Shown piece after piece: positions 26,922 through 36,671 of a stretch of 64,000 nt of DNA. The position numbers and the translations under genes are program-made. Each line of letters opens with the position of its first letter. The first letter of the stretch is position 1. Location: positions 30,251 through 94,250 of the forward strand of contig NZ_JAFAIX010000001.1 of assembly GCF_019236475.1 (NCBI RefSeq), read 5' to 3'. The notes below the pieces were generated by a model. That model was not told the DNA's origin. It made no database searches and saw nothing but the letters and a program-made list of their open reading frames with translations. This DNA comes from Chitinophaga sp. (GTDB lineage: Bacteria > Bacteroidota > Bacteroidia > Chitinophagales > Chitinophagaceae).

Positions 26922-27144
26922 TTAAATTATTATACCGAAGTTCATAAAATTGATACCCTGCTAAATGCAGGTACCGATCCAGCCACTATCGCCACCAAAT
27001 CTGCAATGTCCCTGGCAGAAGTGCAAGCTACCATTCGCACTATTCAGACCTATGAAGCCGCCCACCCTGGCACCGATCTATGCCAAATCTATGTACCTGG
27101 ATAATTTCGCCGATACACTGGAATTGGATATGAACAAATTATGA
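26922..27144 (+). pseudogene. Decayed small gene with frameshift, HTH-like remnant
   Basis: In the 573 base gap between the ABC-F and carbonic anhydrase genes, frame 26922-27104 encodes about 60 residues with normal codon use (LLNAGTDPATIATKS, MSLAEVQATIRTIQTYEAAHP) but has two stop codons just upstream and no proper start. At about 27063-27068 the coding signal moves to another frame, which continues LAPIYAKSMYLDNFADTL up to TGA at 27142-27144. Joining the two gives a smooth helical protein end, so a single frameshift broke the gene. Residues around ATIATKSAMSLAEVQATIR resemble a helix-turn-helix. The 26700-26920 part shows nothing clear beyond a short ATG frame (26776) with an early stop. 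Confidence 0.6.
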
Positions 27145-27171
27145 GCTGTATCATGAAATCTATTTCGTCCG

Positions 27172-27179
27172 TATCTTTA
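27172..27179 (+). promoter_or_regulatory. -7-like element TATCTTTA before the carbonic anhydrase gene
   Basis: One mismatch to TAnnTTTG, 19 bases before the ATG. Confidence 0.35.
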
Positions 27180-27198
27180 GCGCAAAATAACTGCCGCT

Positions 27199-27861
27199 AT
27201 GACTGATTATAATCAGGTTTTTGAGAACAACAGAAGGTGGGTTGCTTCTAAAACAGCCACTGAAGCCGATTTCTTTGAGAAAATGGTGGATTCCCAATCA
27301 CCCAAATATCTTTACATTGGTTGTAGCGACAGCCGTGTACCTACGAATGAAATTATGGGCCTGGAAGCCGGGGAAGTATTCGTACACCGCAACATTGCCA
27401 ATCTCGTCTGCAATACAGACTTGAATGTGATGTCTGTGATCAACTATGCAGTGGTACACCTGGAAGTGAAACACATCGTAGTTTGTGGTCACTATAATTG
27501 TGGCGGCGTGAAAGCTGCTATGCAACCACAAGACCTCGGTATCCTAAATCCATGGCTCCGGAATATCCGGGATGTATATCGCCTGCACATGGATGAGCTC
27601 AACAGTATCACTAATGAACATGAACGTTACAATCGCCTGGTAGAACTGAACGTACAGGAACAATGCATCAATATTGTCAAAACGGCTGCTGTTCAGAAAA
27701 TGTATACCAATCGCGGCTACCCTACTGTTCATGGTTGGGTATACGATCTTAAGAATGGCTTACTGAAAGATCTCCAAATCGATTTCGAAGGGGTACTTCA
27801 CGAAATACAACGTATTTACGACCTGACTGGTCAAGGCCTGATGAAGAATGATCCTGAATAA
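27199..27861 (+). CDS. can: Beta-class carbonic anhydrase
   Basis: Interconverts CO2 and bicarbonate. 220 residues. Zinc ligands Cys42, His98 and Cys101 with the Asp44-Arg46 catalytic dyad (GCSDSRVP and CGHYNCGG), at the same residue numbers as E. coli Can. The C-terminal motif VHGWVYDLKNGLLKDL is typical. Starts after a TATCTTTA element and ends 15 bases before murI, so the two are likely co-transcribed; no metabolic link between them is obvious. Confidence 0.96.
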   Translation: MTDYNQVFENNRRWVASKTATEADFFEKMVDSQSPKYLYIGCSDSRVPTNEIMGLEAGEVFVHRNIANLVCNTDLNVMSVINYAVVHLEVKHIVVCGHYNCGGVKAAMQPQDLGILNPWLRNIRDVYRLHMDELNSITNEHERYNRLVELNVQEQCINIVKTAAVQKMYTNRGYPTVHGWVYDLKNGLLKDLQIDFEGVLHEIQRIYDLTGQGLMKNDPE

Positions 27862-27876
27862 TTACAACTAATAACT

Positions 27877-28701
27877 ATGGGTCCTATCGGTATTTTTGAC
27901 TCAGGCTATGGCGGCCTGACGGTCATGAAAGAGATTGTAGCTGAGCTACCGGATTTCGACTATATCTACCTCGGAGATAATGCCCGCGCCCCTTATGGCA
28001 ACCGGGGATTTGACTCCATTCATACCTATACCCTACAATGCGTTCAGCAATTGTTCCATATGGGATGTCCACTGGTGATCGTAGCCTGTAATACCGCTTC
28101 TGCCAAAGCACTCAGAACCATTCAGCAAAAGGATCTGCCGAATATCGCTCCAAACAATAGGGTACTGGGCGTTATCAGACCTACTACTGAAATGGTAGGC
28201 TCTATCACGCAAACAGGAGAAGTAGGTATCCTCGCTACCAACGGTACGGTTAATTCAGAATCCTACCCGATAGAAATTGCCAAATTCTATCCGCATGTGA
28301 AAACATTCCAGCAAGCCTGCCCGATGTGGGTACCGCTGATTGAGAATAATGAACATGACAACGAGGGCGCGGATTACTTCGTGAAAGAATATCTCGATAA
28401 AATCCTCTCCCAATCTACTAATATCGATACCCTGGTATTGGGCTGCACCCACTACCCTTTGCTGATGCGCAAAATACGGCAGCATCTGCCAGGTGGGATC
28501 ACGGTACTGGCACAAGGAAAAATCGTCTCCCGCAGCCTAAAGGAATACCTGAAAAGACATCCTGAAATGGAAAAGCGGCTAACGAAAACGCATAAACGTA
28601 CTTTCTATACAACAGATGATCCTGGGATCTTTGATAAGATGGCGGAGATTTTCTTTGGACATGCAGTTTCTTCTGAAAAGATTGATGCAGAAAAATTATA
28701 A
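27877..28701 (+). CDS. murI: Glutamate racemase
   Basis: Provides D-glutamate for peptidoglycan. 274 residues. Catalytic cysteines Cys71 (VACNTASA) and Cys190 (LGCTHYPLL), the substrate loop IFDSGYGGLTV with Asp8-Ser9, and Tyr40-Gly41 in NARAPYGNR are in place. Second gene after carbonic anhydrase, 15 bases apart. Followed directly by an intergenic hairpin module. Confidence 0.96.
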   Translation: MGPIGIFDSGYGGLTVMKEIVAELPDFDYIYLGDNARAPYGNRGFDSIHTYTLQCVQQLFHMGCPLVIVACNTASAKALRTIQQKDLPNIAPNNRVLGVIRPTTEMVGSITQTGEVGILATNGTVNSESYPIEIAKFYPHVKTFQQACPMWVPLIENNEHDNEGADYFVKEYLDKILSQSTNIDTLVLGCTHYPLLMRKIRQHLPGGITVLAQGKIVSRSLKEYLKRHPEMEKRLTKTHKRTFYTTDDPGIFDKMAEIFFGHAVSSEKIDAEKL

Positions 28702-28716
28702 TTAAGAAACTGTATC

Positions 28717-28828
28717 AAAAAATGGGAAAAGGGAAATGATGTCTGCGACATCATTTCCCTTTTCCCATTTTTTCGTCGCCCCTGCCCGCTGGGCAGGGGC
28801 GACAAGCAGGATAGCTTTTTTATCCTGC
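28717..28828. repeat. Hairpin module, copy 3, with an added third hairpin
   Basis: Long hairpin: perfect 27 bp arms 28717-28743 and 28747-28773, loop TGC, tip GATGTC-TGC-GACATC, outer A6/T6. GC hairpin: perfect 13 bp arms 28775-28787 and 28791-28803, core CCTGCCC-GCT-GGGCAGG. A third hairpin GCAGGATA/TATCCTGC (28806-28813, 28821-28828) follows. Lies between convergent murI and the S9 peptidase gene. Confidence 0.85.
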
Positions 28829-28858
28829 CGCTTTTAAGACGACAGGCTGGAGCGTTTT

Positions 28859-30898
28859 TTAATATCCTTCCAATTTTAACAAGAATGCGAATTCCAATGC
28901 CTTATCCTTCAGGGCTTCAAATCTCCCGGAAGCCCCTCCATGGCCGGTTTCCATATTCGTATGCAATAACAACAAATGATGATCGGTTTTCATCTCTCTC
29001 AACTTGGCCACCCATTTTGCAGGTTCCCAGTATTGCACTTGTGAATCATGTAGTCCGGTTGTTACCAACACATTCGGATAGTCAGTACGACGCACATTAT
29101 CATATGGAGAATAAGACAGCATATAATCATATGCATCTTTGTTCTTAGGATTGCCCCACTCATCGAATTCCCCGGTGGTAAGCGGTATGCTCTCATCCAG
29201 CATGGTGGTAACTACATCTACGAATGGCACCTGTGCTACCATACCATTCCACAACTCCGGACGCATGTTCATCACTGCACCCATCAACAGGCCGCCAGCA
29301 CTGCCACCCATGGCATATAAATGTGCCGGTGAAGTATATTTTTCCCTGACCAGAAAATCAGCGCAATCTATGAAATCAGTAAAGGTGTTTTTCTTCTTGA
29401 ACATCTTCCCATCTTCATACCACTGACGACCCATATCTTGCCCGCCGCGGATGTGAGCGATGGCATATGCAAAGCCACGATCCAGTAAACTGAGGGTCGT
29501 GGAACTGAAATATACATCCATGCTATGTCCGTATGATCCGTATGCATATAGCAATAGCGGGCGACTCCCGTCTCTCGTAAAACCTTTACGATACACAATA
29601 GATACAGGTACCGATGTGCCATCGGTGGCTACTGCCATTAAACGCTCTGAGACGTACTGCGACTGATCATATCCCCCCAACACTTCCTGGCGGCGCTTCA
29701 GCACGGATTCCTGCGTCTGCATGTTATAATCATACACGGAGCTGGGCGTTATCATAGATACATAGCCATAGCGAAGCTGGAAGCTGTCCATCTCCGGATT
29801 ATTGCTGATATAGGCAGAATAAGCAGGTTCAGAGAATTTGATATATTGCTCCTTGCCAGTTCTGAATTCGATAATACGAATCTGCGTGAGCCCTTGGCTA
29901 CGCTCATTCAGAGCCATATATTCCCGGAAAAGCGAGAGCTCCTCCAGCAATACATCACTACGATGCGGAATTAATTCCTGCCAATGCTCCCTGGAAGTCT
30001 GATCCAGCGAACATTGCATCAGTTTGAAATTCAGCGCGTCCCAGTTGGTGAGTATATAAAATTTATCATCGCGATGATCCACCTGATAGAGCATTTCACG
30101 GGTACGCGGATGAAATACCACGAACTCCGCTTCTGGCGTTTTAGCGCTGATATAGCGGATTTCAGATGTTAGCGTGCTCTCGCTGGTGATCATAATATAT
30201 GCACCGGATTTGGTTTTATGAACACCTACATCAAAGGTTTCATCTGTTTCTACATATACCTCTTTATCATCGGTTATGCCCAGCACGTGGCGCATTACAC
30301 GGTCAGACCGCAAGGTAACAGGATCTTTTCGTGTATAGAACAACGTTAGATTATCTGCCGCCCAGGTGTATGAAGGCGATGTATCCAGGATACTGTCTGG
30401 CAGCAGTTCTCCGGTGCTCAGGTCTTTTATGCGAAGGGTATATTTACGGCGACTTACCGTATCAATGCCATAAGCTAGCAGTCGCGCATCCGGACTGATA
30501 GTGAGTCCACTCACCTGGCAGTAGCTATGTCCTTCTGCCAGGATATTCACATCTAGGATGATTTCCTCCGGGTTGTCCAGGTGCTCTTTTTTGCGGCAAT
30601 AGATGGGATATTCTCTCCCCTCTTCGAATCGGGTATAGTAATAGTAGCCGTTTTTCAAATAGGGCACGCCCATATCTGTTTCTTTAATACGGCCTTTCAT
30701 CTCATGGAAAAGCTGTTCCCGCAACTCTTTTTGAGGAGCAAGAACAGCTTCCAGGTATGTATTTTCGGCATTCAGGTAATCAATTACCTGTTGATTTTCG
30801 CGATCATTCAGCCAGTAATAGTCATCTTGACGGGTATGTCCGTGGATGGAAAGTTTTTTTGCGATCTTCTCTGCGGACGGTGGGGTAATGTTTTCCAT
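28859..30898 (-). CDS. S9 family oligopeptidase (protease II, oligopeptidase B type)
   Basis: About 679-residue prolyl-oligopeptidase-fold peptidase without signal peptide, so probably cytoplasmic. N-terminal seven-bladed propeller (about 70-400) gates a C-terminal alpha/beta-hydrolase: nucleophile Ser in GGSAGGLLMG, Asp in LVTTGLHDSQVQYWEP and His in TGHGGASGRF. RPLLLYAYGSYG and AYAIAHIRGGQDMGRQWYEDGK are the typical oligopeptidase B (PtrB) motifs. It presumably cleaves short peptides after basic residues; acidic S1-site residues were not checked. Start at ATG 30898, with a second ATG two codons upstream. Confidence 0.93.
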   Translation of the reverse strand: MENITPPSAEKIAKKLSIHGHTRQDDYYWLNDRENQQVIDYLNAENTYLEAVLAPQKELREQLFHEMKGRIKETDMGVPYLKNGYYYYTRFEEGREYPIYCRKKEHLDNPEEIILDVNILAEGHSYCQVSGLTISPDARLLAYGIDTVSRRKYTLRIKDLSTGELLPDSILDTSPSYTWAADNLTLFYTRKDPVTLRSDRVMRHVLGITDDKEVYVETDETFDVGVHKTKSGAYIMITSESTLTSEIRYISAKTPEAEFVVFHPRTREMLYQVDHRDDKFYILTNWDALNFKLMQCSLDQTSREHWQELIPHRSDVLLEELSLFREYMALNERSQGLTQIRIIEFRTGKEQYIKFSEPAYSAYISNNPEMDSFQLRYGYVSMITPSSVYDYNMQTQESVLKRRQEVLGGYDQSQYVSERLMAVATDGTSVPVSIVYRKGFTRDGSRPLLLYAYGSYGHSMDVYFSSTTLSLLDRGFAYAIAHIRGGQDMGRQWYEDGKMFKKKNTFTDFIDCADFLVREKYTSPAHLYAMGGSAGGLLMGAVMNMRPELWNGMVAQVPFVDVVTTMLDESIPLTTGEFDEWGNPKNKDAYDYMLSYSPYDNVRRTDYPNVLVTTGLHDSQVQYWEPAKWVAKLREMKTDHHLLLLHTNMETGHGGASGRFEALKDKALEFAFLLKLEGY

Positions 30899-30947
30899 GC
30901 TCATCTTGCATTGTTTTGAATGCAGATAAAAATACGGAAAATATTAC

Positions 30948-32333
30948 CTATACGATTTTCATGGCCACCGGATCCCAATGAATCAATTGTTTGCTGAAAT
31001 AACTTTCGTTAGAAAGCAGTGCTGGACCGGCTGCACGGAGGCCGAAAGTTGCATCTTCCACCACTTGTTTGCCGGTGCGTACCGATTCAAAGAAATTCCG
31101 GAAGTGATCTAAGCGATCATCATAGCCTGCAGGAGCAGTAAAATTAGAGGTGGTTACCTCCGCCTTACTAGGATTAGCCCCATATTGTTGTTTATAATTA
31201 TCGACAAACTGTTGCTGAGTGGCCTCTGGGAAAGTATTGAAGGTGTCCCATCCGCCATAGCCGGGCGCCTGCGGCAGTTTATGTTTTTTGATTTTGAATT
31301 CGTTGCCACCGAGTTCCATCACGCCATCCGTACCGATAAGGCGCGTAAACTCGCCACCACCGCCACCATCCGCGAAATTCACCCGCAGCGTCATTTGGAA
31401 AGCAGGGTGTGTACTGGTGGCAGGATAATCGAAAATAGCCACTACTACATCTGGCACATCTCTGCCATCCTTCCACTGCACCAGGTTGCCGGTAGCATAT
31501 ACTCGCTCAGGCCCCAGAGAACCTGTGATATAATGTAGCCCAGAAATCAGGTGTACAAAGAGATCGCCGGGAATGCCCGTTCCATAGGCCTTATAATTGC
31601 GCCAGCGGAAGAAGCGTTTCGGATCGAACGGTATTTTGGAAGTATCCTTCAGGTAAGTATCGAAATCGACTGTTTTAGGAGAAGCATCTGGCGGAATAGA
31701 GTATTGCCAGGCGCCGAGTGCAGAATGGCGGTCCATACGGGCTTCCACGATATTGAGCTGCCCTATTTCCCCTGCCAGGTATTTTTTCCGGGCTTCTGCC
31801 AATACAATACTGCTCACCCGCTGGCTCCCCACCTGGAAAACGGCTTTGGTGCGCTGTTGTGTGGCAATTACCTGGTGCCCTTCGTCAATTTGCTGCACCA
31901 TTGGCTTTTCACAATACACTGCTTTACCGGCATTCATGGCATCAATCGCCATGGTATCATGCCAGAAATCGGGCGTAGCAATGATCACCGCATCAATATC
32001 TTTCCGACGAAGGATTTCGCGGTAATCGCGCGTAGTAAAGACTTGTTTGCCATAAATTTCTTTTACCCGGGTGAGATGCCCGTCGTATAGATCGGCTGCT
32101 GCTACAAATTCAACACCTGGGACTTTCAGGGCGCAGTTAACATCGCCGAAGCCCATAATACCCATGCCGAAGCAAGCGAGTCTGATTTTATCATTGGAAG
32201 ACACGTAGTCCGCGGGCTGCAGTAGTTCCATGGTTTCGCGGTCTTTGGCAAGAGCTGCCAGTGGGCCAACTCCCAGCAGGGCCGCGGTGCTGCCGAGATG
32301 TTTGATAAATTTTCTGCGAGATTGTTCAGACAT
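30948..32333 (-). CDS. Exported Gfo/Idh/MocA-family oxidoreductase with Tat signal
   Basis: 461-residue NAD(P)-dependent dehydrogenase-like protein. The N-terminal SRRKFIKHLGSTAALLGVG is a twin-arginine signal, so the folded protein is exported with its cofactor. A Rossmann domain follows (RLACFGMGIMGFGD in place of GxGxxG, VAAADLYDG), then the conserved EKP motif (VYCEKPMVQ) and a C-terminal alpha/beta domain with VHLISGLHYITG. Related Tat-exported members act on glycans (GH109-like) or cyclitols; the substrate here is unknown. No sugar-uptake genes are adjacent. Confidence 0.88.
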   Translation of the reverse strand: MSEQSRRKFIKHLGSTAALLGVGPLAALAKDRETMELLQPADYVSSNDKIRLACFGMGIMGFGDVNCALKVPGVEFVAAADLYDGHLTRVKEIYGKQVFTTRDYREILRRKDIDAVIIATPDFWHDTMAIDAMNAGKAVYCEKPMVQQIDEGHQVIATQQRTKAVFQVGSQRVSSIVLAEARKKYLAGEIGQLNIVEARMDRHSALGAWQYSIPPDASPKTVDFDTYLKDTSKIPFDPKRFFRWRNYKAYGTGIPGDLFVHLISGLHYITGSLGPERVYATGNLVQWKDGRDVPDVVVAIFDYPATSTHPAFQMTLRVNFADGGGGGEFTRLIGTDGVMELGGNEFKIKKHKLPQAPGYGGWDTFNTFPEATQQQFVDNYKQQYGANPSKAEVTTSNFTAPAGYDDRLDHFRNFFESVRTGKQVVEDATFGLRAAGPALLSNESYFSKQLIHWDPVAMKIV

Positions 32334-32410
32334 AAGGTTTCAGTTGAGAGAAACACATGATAGTAAAAAAATCCCGGAAGGCAGGTAATAGAAGGATGAG
32401 TGGCGGGCAA

Positions 32411-32437
32411 AAAAAATCCTCTCCACGAGGGAGAGGA
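32411..32437 (-). terminator. Terminator of the sdhCAB operon
   Basis: Perfect 8 bp arms 32417-32424 and 32430-32437 (TCCTCTCC and complement); on the minus strand followed by a T-run (the A-run at 32409-32416). Confidence 0.75.
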
Positions 32438-32472
32438 CTTTTAAATATTGCATCAGTTAGTAAAAAGCTGAC

Positions 32473-33237
32473 TTATTTCTCTGTGGTCATACCAGCGCTG
32501 ATGAACTCACGGTTCAGGCGAGCGATATTGGTCAGAGAGATTTCTTTAGGACATTCCGCTTCGCAAGCGCCAGTGTTGGTGCAGCTACCGAAACCTTCTT
32601 TATCCATTTGTGCCACCATGTTGAGGGCACGTGTTTTTCTTTCAGGATCACCTTGTGGTAACAGTGCCAGTTGAGAAACTTTCGCAGATACGAAGAGCAT
32701 TGCAGAAGAGTTTTTACAAGCAGCTACGCAAGCGCCACAACCGATACATGCAGCAGCAGCGAAAGCCAGATCAGCTTTATGTTTATCCACAGGAATGCAG
32801 TTAGCATCCTGGGCGTTACCTGTGTTTACAGATACATAACCACCCGCTTCGATGATACGATCGAAAGCGCTACGATCTACGGTCAGATCTTTAATCACAG
32901 GGAAAGCACCTGCTCTCCAAGGTTCAACGGTGATAGTATCGCCGTTTTTGAAAGCGCGCATGTGCAACTGGCAGGTAGTAGTACCGTCCCAAGGACCGTG
33001 AGCGCGACCATTGATGTGCATAGAGCACATACCGCAGATACCTTCGCGGCAATCGTGGTCAAATGCGATTGGATCTTTTCCTTCGTTGATCAGTTCTTCA
33101 TTCACCACGTCGAACATTTCCAGGAAAGACATTTCAGAAGAAATATCTTTTGCCTGCAGTGTTTCAAATCTACCCTGATCGTTTTTATTTTTCTGCCTCC
33201 ACACTTTTAATGTGAGGTTCATGTTATAATGTTCCAT
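32473..33237 (-). CDS. sdhB: Succinate dehydrogenase/fumarate reductase iron-sulfur subunit
   Basis: Electron-transfer subunit of respiratory complex II. 254 residues from ATG 33237 (MEHYN); MNLTLK at 33222 is an alternative. An N-terminal ferredoxin domain holds the [2Fe-2S] ligands in [21 protein letters not shown], and the C-terminal domain has [13 protein letters not shown] for [4Fe-4S] and [16 protein letters not shown] for the [3Fe-4S] region. The ASCII order of cysteines fits the B-type enzyme. Last gene of the operon, 59 bases after sdhA, followed by a terminator. Confidence 0.96.
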   Translation of the reverse strand: MEHYNMNLTLKVWRQKNKNDQGRFETLQAKDISSEMSFLEMFDVVNEELINEGKDPIAFDHDCREGICGMCSMHINGRAHGPWDGTTTCQLHMRAFKNGDTITVEPWRAGAFPVIKDLTVDRSAFDRIIEAGGYVSVNTGNAQDANCIPVDKHKADLAFAAAACIGCGACVAACKNSSAMLFVSAKVSQLALLPQGDPERKTRALNMVAQMDKEGFGSCTNTGACEAECPKEISLTNIARLNREFISAGMTTEK

Positions 33238-33296
33238 GTGTTGGACAATTATTTGATTATTAATCGTGGCCGTATTGTACAATGTGGCCGTTACCC

Positions 33297-35270
33297 TTAT
33301 TTGTAGCTACGTTGAGTAGGTTTAACTTCTTCGAATACCAGGTCTTCTTTGTGAAGAACGTAATCGGAAGGACCTTTGTATTCCCATGCAGCTACATAGC
33401 TGAAGTTAGCGTCATCGCGTTGTGCTTCACCATCTTCTGTTTGTGATTCTTCACGGAAGTGGCCACCGCAAGATTCGCGACGATTGAGCGCGTCCATGCA
33501 CATCAGTTCACCCAGTTCGAGGAAGTCAGCCACACGGCCAGCTTTTTCGAGTTCAGGGTTGAATTCGTTGATATCGCCAGGGATACGTACATCTTTCCAG
33601 AATTCAGCGCGGAGGGCTTGGATTTCCTGGATTGCTTCTTTCAGACCTTGTTCGTTACGTGCCATACCACATTTATCCCACATGATTTTTCCCAGCTTTT
33701 TGTGGAAGTGGTCAACGGATTTGGAACCCTTGATGCTCATCAATTTAGTGAGCGTATCGCGCACTTTGCTTTCAGCAGCAGCGAAGGCAGGGTGATCAGT
33801 AGGGATAGCTTTCGTACGAATTTCGTCTGCCAGGTAGTTACCGATAGTGTAAGGGATAACGAAGTAACCATCCGCCAAACCTTGCATCAGTGCAGATGCA
33901 CCCAGACGGTTTGCACCGTGGTCGGAGAAGTTAGCTTCACCCAGGGAGTACAGACCAGGAACAGTTGTTTGCAGTTCGTAGTCAACCCACAGGCCACCCA
34001 TGGTATAGTGAACAGCAGGGTAAATACGCATTGGTGTTTCGTAAGGATTTTCACCAGTGATTTTAGCGTACATATCGAAGAGGTTACCGTATTTCTCAGC
34101 AACTACTTCTTTACCCAGTTTAATGATTTCTTCTTTGGATACACCGTGCATTTGGCGTTTGTTGGCTTCGATGTTACCATAACGCTCGATAGCAGCAGCG
34201 AAGTCCAGGAATACCGCTTGTTTAGAAGTACCTACGCCATAACCAGCATCGCATCTTTCTTTCGCAGCGCGGGAAGCCACGTCGCGAGGAACGAGGTTAC
34301 CGAAGGCAGGGTATCTTCTTTCCAGGTAATAATCTCTTTCTTCTTCAGGGATATCGCTGGCTTTGCGGGTATCGTTTTGTTTTTTAGGCACCCAGATACG
34401 ACCGTCGTTACGCAGTGATTCTGACATGAGGGTCAGTTTAGACTGGTGATCGCCGGAAACCGGGATACAGGTAGGGTGAATCTGTGTGAAGCAAGGGTTT
34501 GCGAAGTAAGCACCGTTTTGGGTAGCTTTCCAGGCAGCAGTTGCGTTAGAACCCATTGCGTTGGTAGAGAGGAAGAAAACGTTACCGTAACCACCAGAGC
34601 AGATCAGTACCGCATGACCGAAGTGACGCTCCAGTTGACCAGTGATGAGGTTACGAGCAATGATACCGCGTGCTTTACCATCGATTTTCACGATGTCCAG
34701 CATTTCGTGGCGGCTGTACATAGTCACATTACCGAGAGCTACTTGGCGTTCCAGTGCGGAGTAAGCGCCGAGCAACAGTTGCTGACCAGTTTGACCGGCA
34801 GCATAGAAAGTACGTTGTACCTGGGTACCACCGAAAGAACGGTTGGAGAGCAGGCCACCATATTCACGTGCAAAAGGAACACCTTGCGCCACGCATTGGT
34901 CGATGATGTTACCGCTCACTTCAGCCAGACGGTGAACGTTGGCTTCACGGGCGCGGTAGTCGCCACCTTTAACAGTATCGTAGAAAAGACGGTAAACGGA
35001 GTCACCATCATTTTGGTAGTTTTTAGCAGCATTGATACCACCCTGGGCAGCAATACTATGCGCGCGGCGAGGGCTATCCTGAAAGCAGAATGCTTTAACT
35101 TTATATCCTAACTCACCTAATGAAGCCGCTGCTGAAGCACCAGCCAAACCAGTACCAACAACGATAATTTCCAAATTACGTTTATTGGCAGGGTTTACCA
35201 GCTTACAATGTCCTTTATAATCTTCCCATTTTGTATTTAATGGGCCTGCAGGAATTTTTGCGTTCAACAT
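33297..35270 (-). CDS. sdhA: Succinate dehydrogenase/fumarate reductase flavoprotein subunit
   Basis: Catalytic subunit of complex II: oxidises succinate to fumarate, FAD covalently bound. 657 residues. FAD-binding [19 protein letters not shown], the [16 protein letters not shown] segment with the FAD-linking His, the catalytic HPTCIP region ([12 protein letters not shown]), the capping domain, and [27 protein letters not shown]. Length and sequence style match the B-type enzyme of Bacteroidota. Second gene of sdhCAB, 19 bases after sdhC. Confidence 0.97.
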   Translation of the reverse strand: MLNAKIPAGPLNTKWEDYKGHCKLVNPANKRNLEIIVVGTGLAGASAAASLGELGYKVKAFCFQDSPRRAHSIAAQGGINAAKNYQNDGDSVYRLFYDTVKGGDYRAREANVHRLAEVSGNIIDQCVAQGVPFAREYGGLLSNRSFGGTQVQRTFYAAGQTGQQLLLGAYSALERQVALGNVTMYSRHEMLDIVKIDGKARGIIARNLITGQLERHFGHAVLICSGGYGNVFFLSTNAMGSNATAAWKATQNGAYFANPCFTQIHPTCIPVSGDHQSKLTLMSESLRNDGRIWVPKKQNDTRKASDIPEEERDYYLERRYPAFGNLVPRDVASRAAKERCDAGYGVGTSKQAVFLDFAAAIERYGNIEANKRQMHGVSKEEIIKLGKEVVAEKYGNLFDMYAKITGENPYETPMRIYPAVHYTMGGLWVDYELQTTVPGLYSLGEANFSDHGANRLGASALMQGLADGYFVIPYTIGNYLADEIRTKAIPTDHPAFAAAESKVRDTLTKLMSIKGSKSVDHFHKKLGKIMWDKCGMARNEQGLKEAIQEIQALRAEFWKDVRIPGDINEFNPELEKAGRVADFLELGELMCMDALNRRESCGGHFREESQTEDGEAQRDDANFSYVAAWEYKGPSDYVLHKEDLVFEEVKPTQRSYK

Positions 35271-35289
35271 ATATCCTAACTTTTCAGAA

Positions 35290-35976
35290 TTATTTATTTA
35301 AATAGATAAAAACGGGAATGGCTGCGAAGCCAACAGGAATCAGGACACCGAAGATCCAGATACCGATAAAATTGATGATTCCGTTGTATTTACTATGATT
35401 CAGACCGAAAGTCTGGCAGGCACTTTTAAAACCGTGGATCAGGTGGAAAGACAATGCAATCATGGAGATTACATAGATGATCACCATTAAAGGATTGGTG
35501 AAGAGATCATAAGTAACAGCGTAAAGATCTTTCAGTGGTTCTGCGATGCCTTCATAAGTTTGAGTAGGCATTTCACCGTAGTGGAATTTACCCCATAATT
35601 GAGAGAGGTGGAGAACGATGAAGATGAACAAGATACTTCCCATAATCGCCATCTGACGGCTAAACCAAGAAGAGGTCTGATTTCCCGGACTAACGGCATA
35701 TTTCACCGGACGGGCAGCTCTGTTTTTAAAAGTGAGCTGGATGGCAATGAATGCATGTAGCAGGATCACAATTTTCAATCCCCATGCAATAAATTGAATT
35801 AAGCTGTTGTGTCCCATAAATTGGGCGTAGCTGTTAAAAGCTTTACCGCCGTCTTTGTACAACAGTTGCAGGTTTCCTACGAGATGTACGAGCACAAAAC
35901 TGCAGAGAAACAAGCCGGTAGCACCTACCAATAACTTTTTACCGATAGAGGTATTAAAGAACTGTGACCACTTCAT
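35290..35976 (-). CDS. sdhC: Succinate dehydrogenase cytochrome b subunit
   Basis: Membrane anchor of complex II, B-type: a single 228-residue subunit with five membrane helices and two haems, in place of separate SdhC and SdhD. Candidate haem-ligand histidines lie in [34 protein letters not shown] and [18 protein letters not shown]. First gene of the operon, with a full promoter just upstream. In this type, electrons go to menaquinone, fitting Bacteroidota. Confidence 0.95.
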   Translation of the reverse strand: MKWSQFFNTSIGKKLLVGATGLFLCSFVLVHLVGNLQLLYKDGGKAFNSYAQFMGHNSLIQFIAWGLKIVILLHAFIAIQLTFKNRAARPVKYAVSPGNQTSSWFSRQMAIMGSILFIFIVLHLSQLWGKFHYGEMPTQTYEGIAEPLKDLYAVTYDLFTNPLMVIIYVISMIALSFHLIHGFKSACQTFGLNHSKYNGIINFIGIWIFGVLIPVGFAAIPVFIYLNK

Positions 35977-36026
35977 AAGTAAAAATCTAAGCTTCCTAGT
36001 ATAAAAAAAGTTGTTGAAATGTCGCG

Positions 36027-36057
36027 CAAAGTTAGGGCAGGAAAAATTAAATCCAAA
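36027..36057 (-). promoter_or_regulatory. sdhCAB promoter
   Basis: Minus strand TTTG (36054-36057), 19 bp, TAACTTTG (36027-36034), about 50 bases before the sdhC ATG. One of the best matches in the window to the Bacteroidota promoter. Confidence 0.7.
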
Positions 36058-36076
36058 TGATATTTATCAGTAAACC

Positions 36077-36640
36077 TTATTCCAGCCGTCTTAACATCAC
36101 ATTATCAACCATGTTAAACAAGTGCATTGGCTGATATGTTCGCCATTTCTCGTCGTCCATGAAATGCACATAATTGTATAACCGCGCCTTCTCGAATTCT
36201 TGACGGGTATGCGTAGGCATATTGAGGACTACAATCCAGCCACCATCGTCTTTAATGTCATCCCACCACTCTTCGTAATAGCTATCGTCGGAGGAGTGAA
36301 AGTTCATGACATTTTCCGCAATGAGTATGAATTTCCTGATACCTTCCGCGATCATGAGATCAATAACTTCCCGTTTGAGGGTCATAATGTCATTATCCAG
36401 GGTATCATTCCATTCTCCCAGGAGTTCAATGATGGCGAAATTAAACTGGTAATCAGCGTAGAGTACCTTCAGGTAAAGGTTACGGGAGCCAAATTCGTCC
36501 CATTGAGGGTGTACGTAATAATTATATACGGTATTTGAGTATTCGAATTCACTGTATTCGCGGCCGTAGAAGGGTGATAGTTCATCCTCCTCCGCCGTAT
36601 ATAAATGGCGCCAGTTGTAATATGGCTCAATGTCGTGCAT
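36077..36640 (-). CDS. Conserved hypothetical protein, aromatic and acidic
   Basis: 187 residues; family not recognised beyond looking like a conserved Bacteroidota protein. No signal peptide or membrane helix, so cytoplasmic. The first 60 residues are rich in Tyr, Trp, Asp and Glu (YYNWRHLYTAEEDELSPFYGREYSEFEY). The middle part alternates strand and helix (LKVLYADYQFNFAIIELLG; EVIDLMIAEGIRKFILIAENVMNFHSS), suggesting an alpha/beta fold similar to STAS- or DUF-type domains. Third gene of the kinase-murQ unit, 31 bases after murQ, so a role in cell-wall sugar recycling is possible but unproven. Confidence 0.8.
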   Translation of the reverse strand: MHDIEPYYNWRHLYTAEEDELSPFYGREYSEFEYSNTVYNYYVHPQWDEFGSRNLYLKVLYADYQFNFAIIELLGEWNDTLDNDIMTLKREVIDLMIAEGIRKFILIAENVMNFHSSDDSYYEEWWDDIKDDGGWIVVLNMPTHTRQEFEKARLYNYVHFMDDEKWRTYQPMHLFNMVDNVMLRRLE

Positions 36641-36671
36641 AGCAGGTTATTGGAACAAATGTGGGTTAAAT

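Noticed and set aside
33459..34418. 319-codon frame antisense to sdhA
   Set aside because: Same explanation: biased codons in a highly expressed gene; no motif and no promoter.
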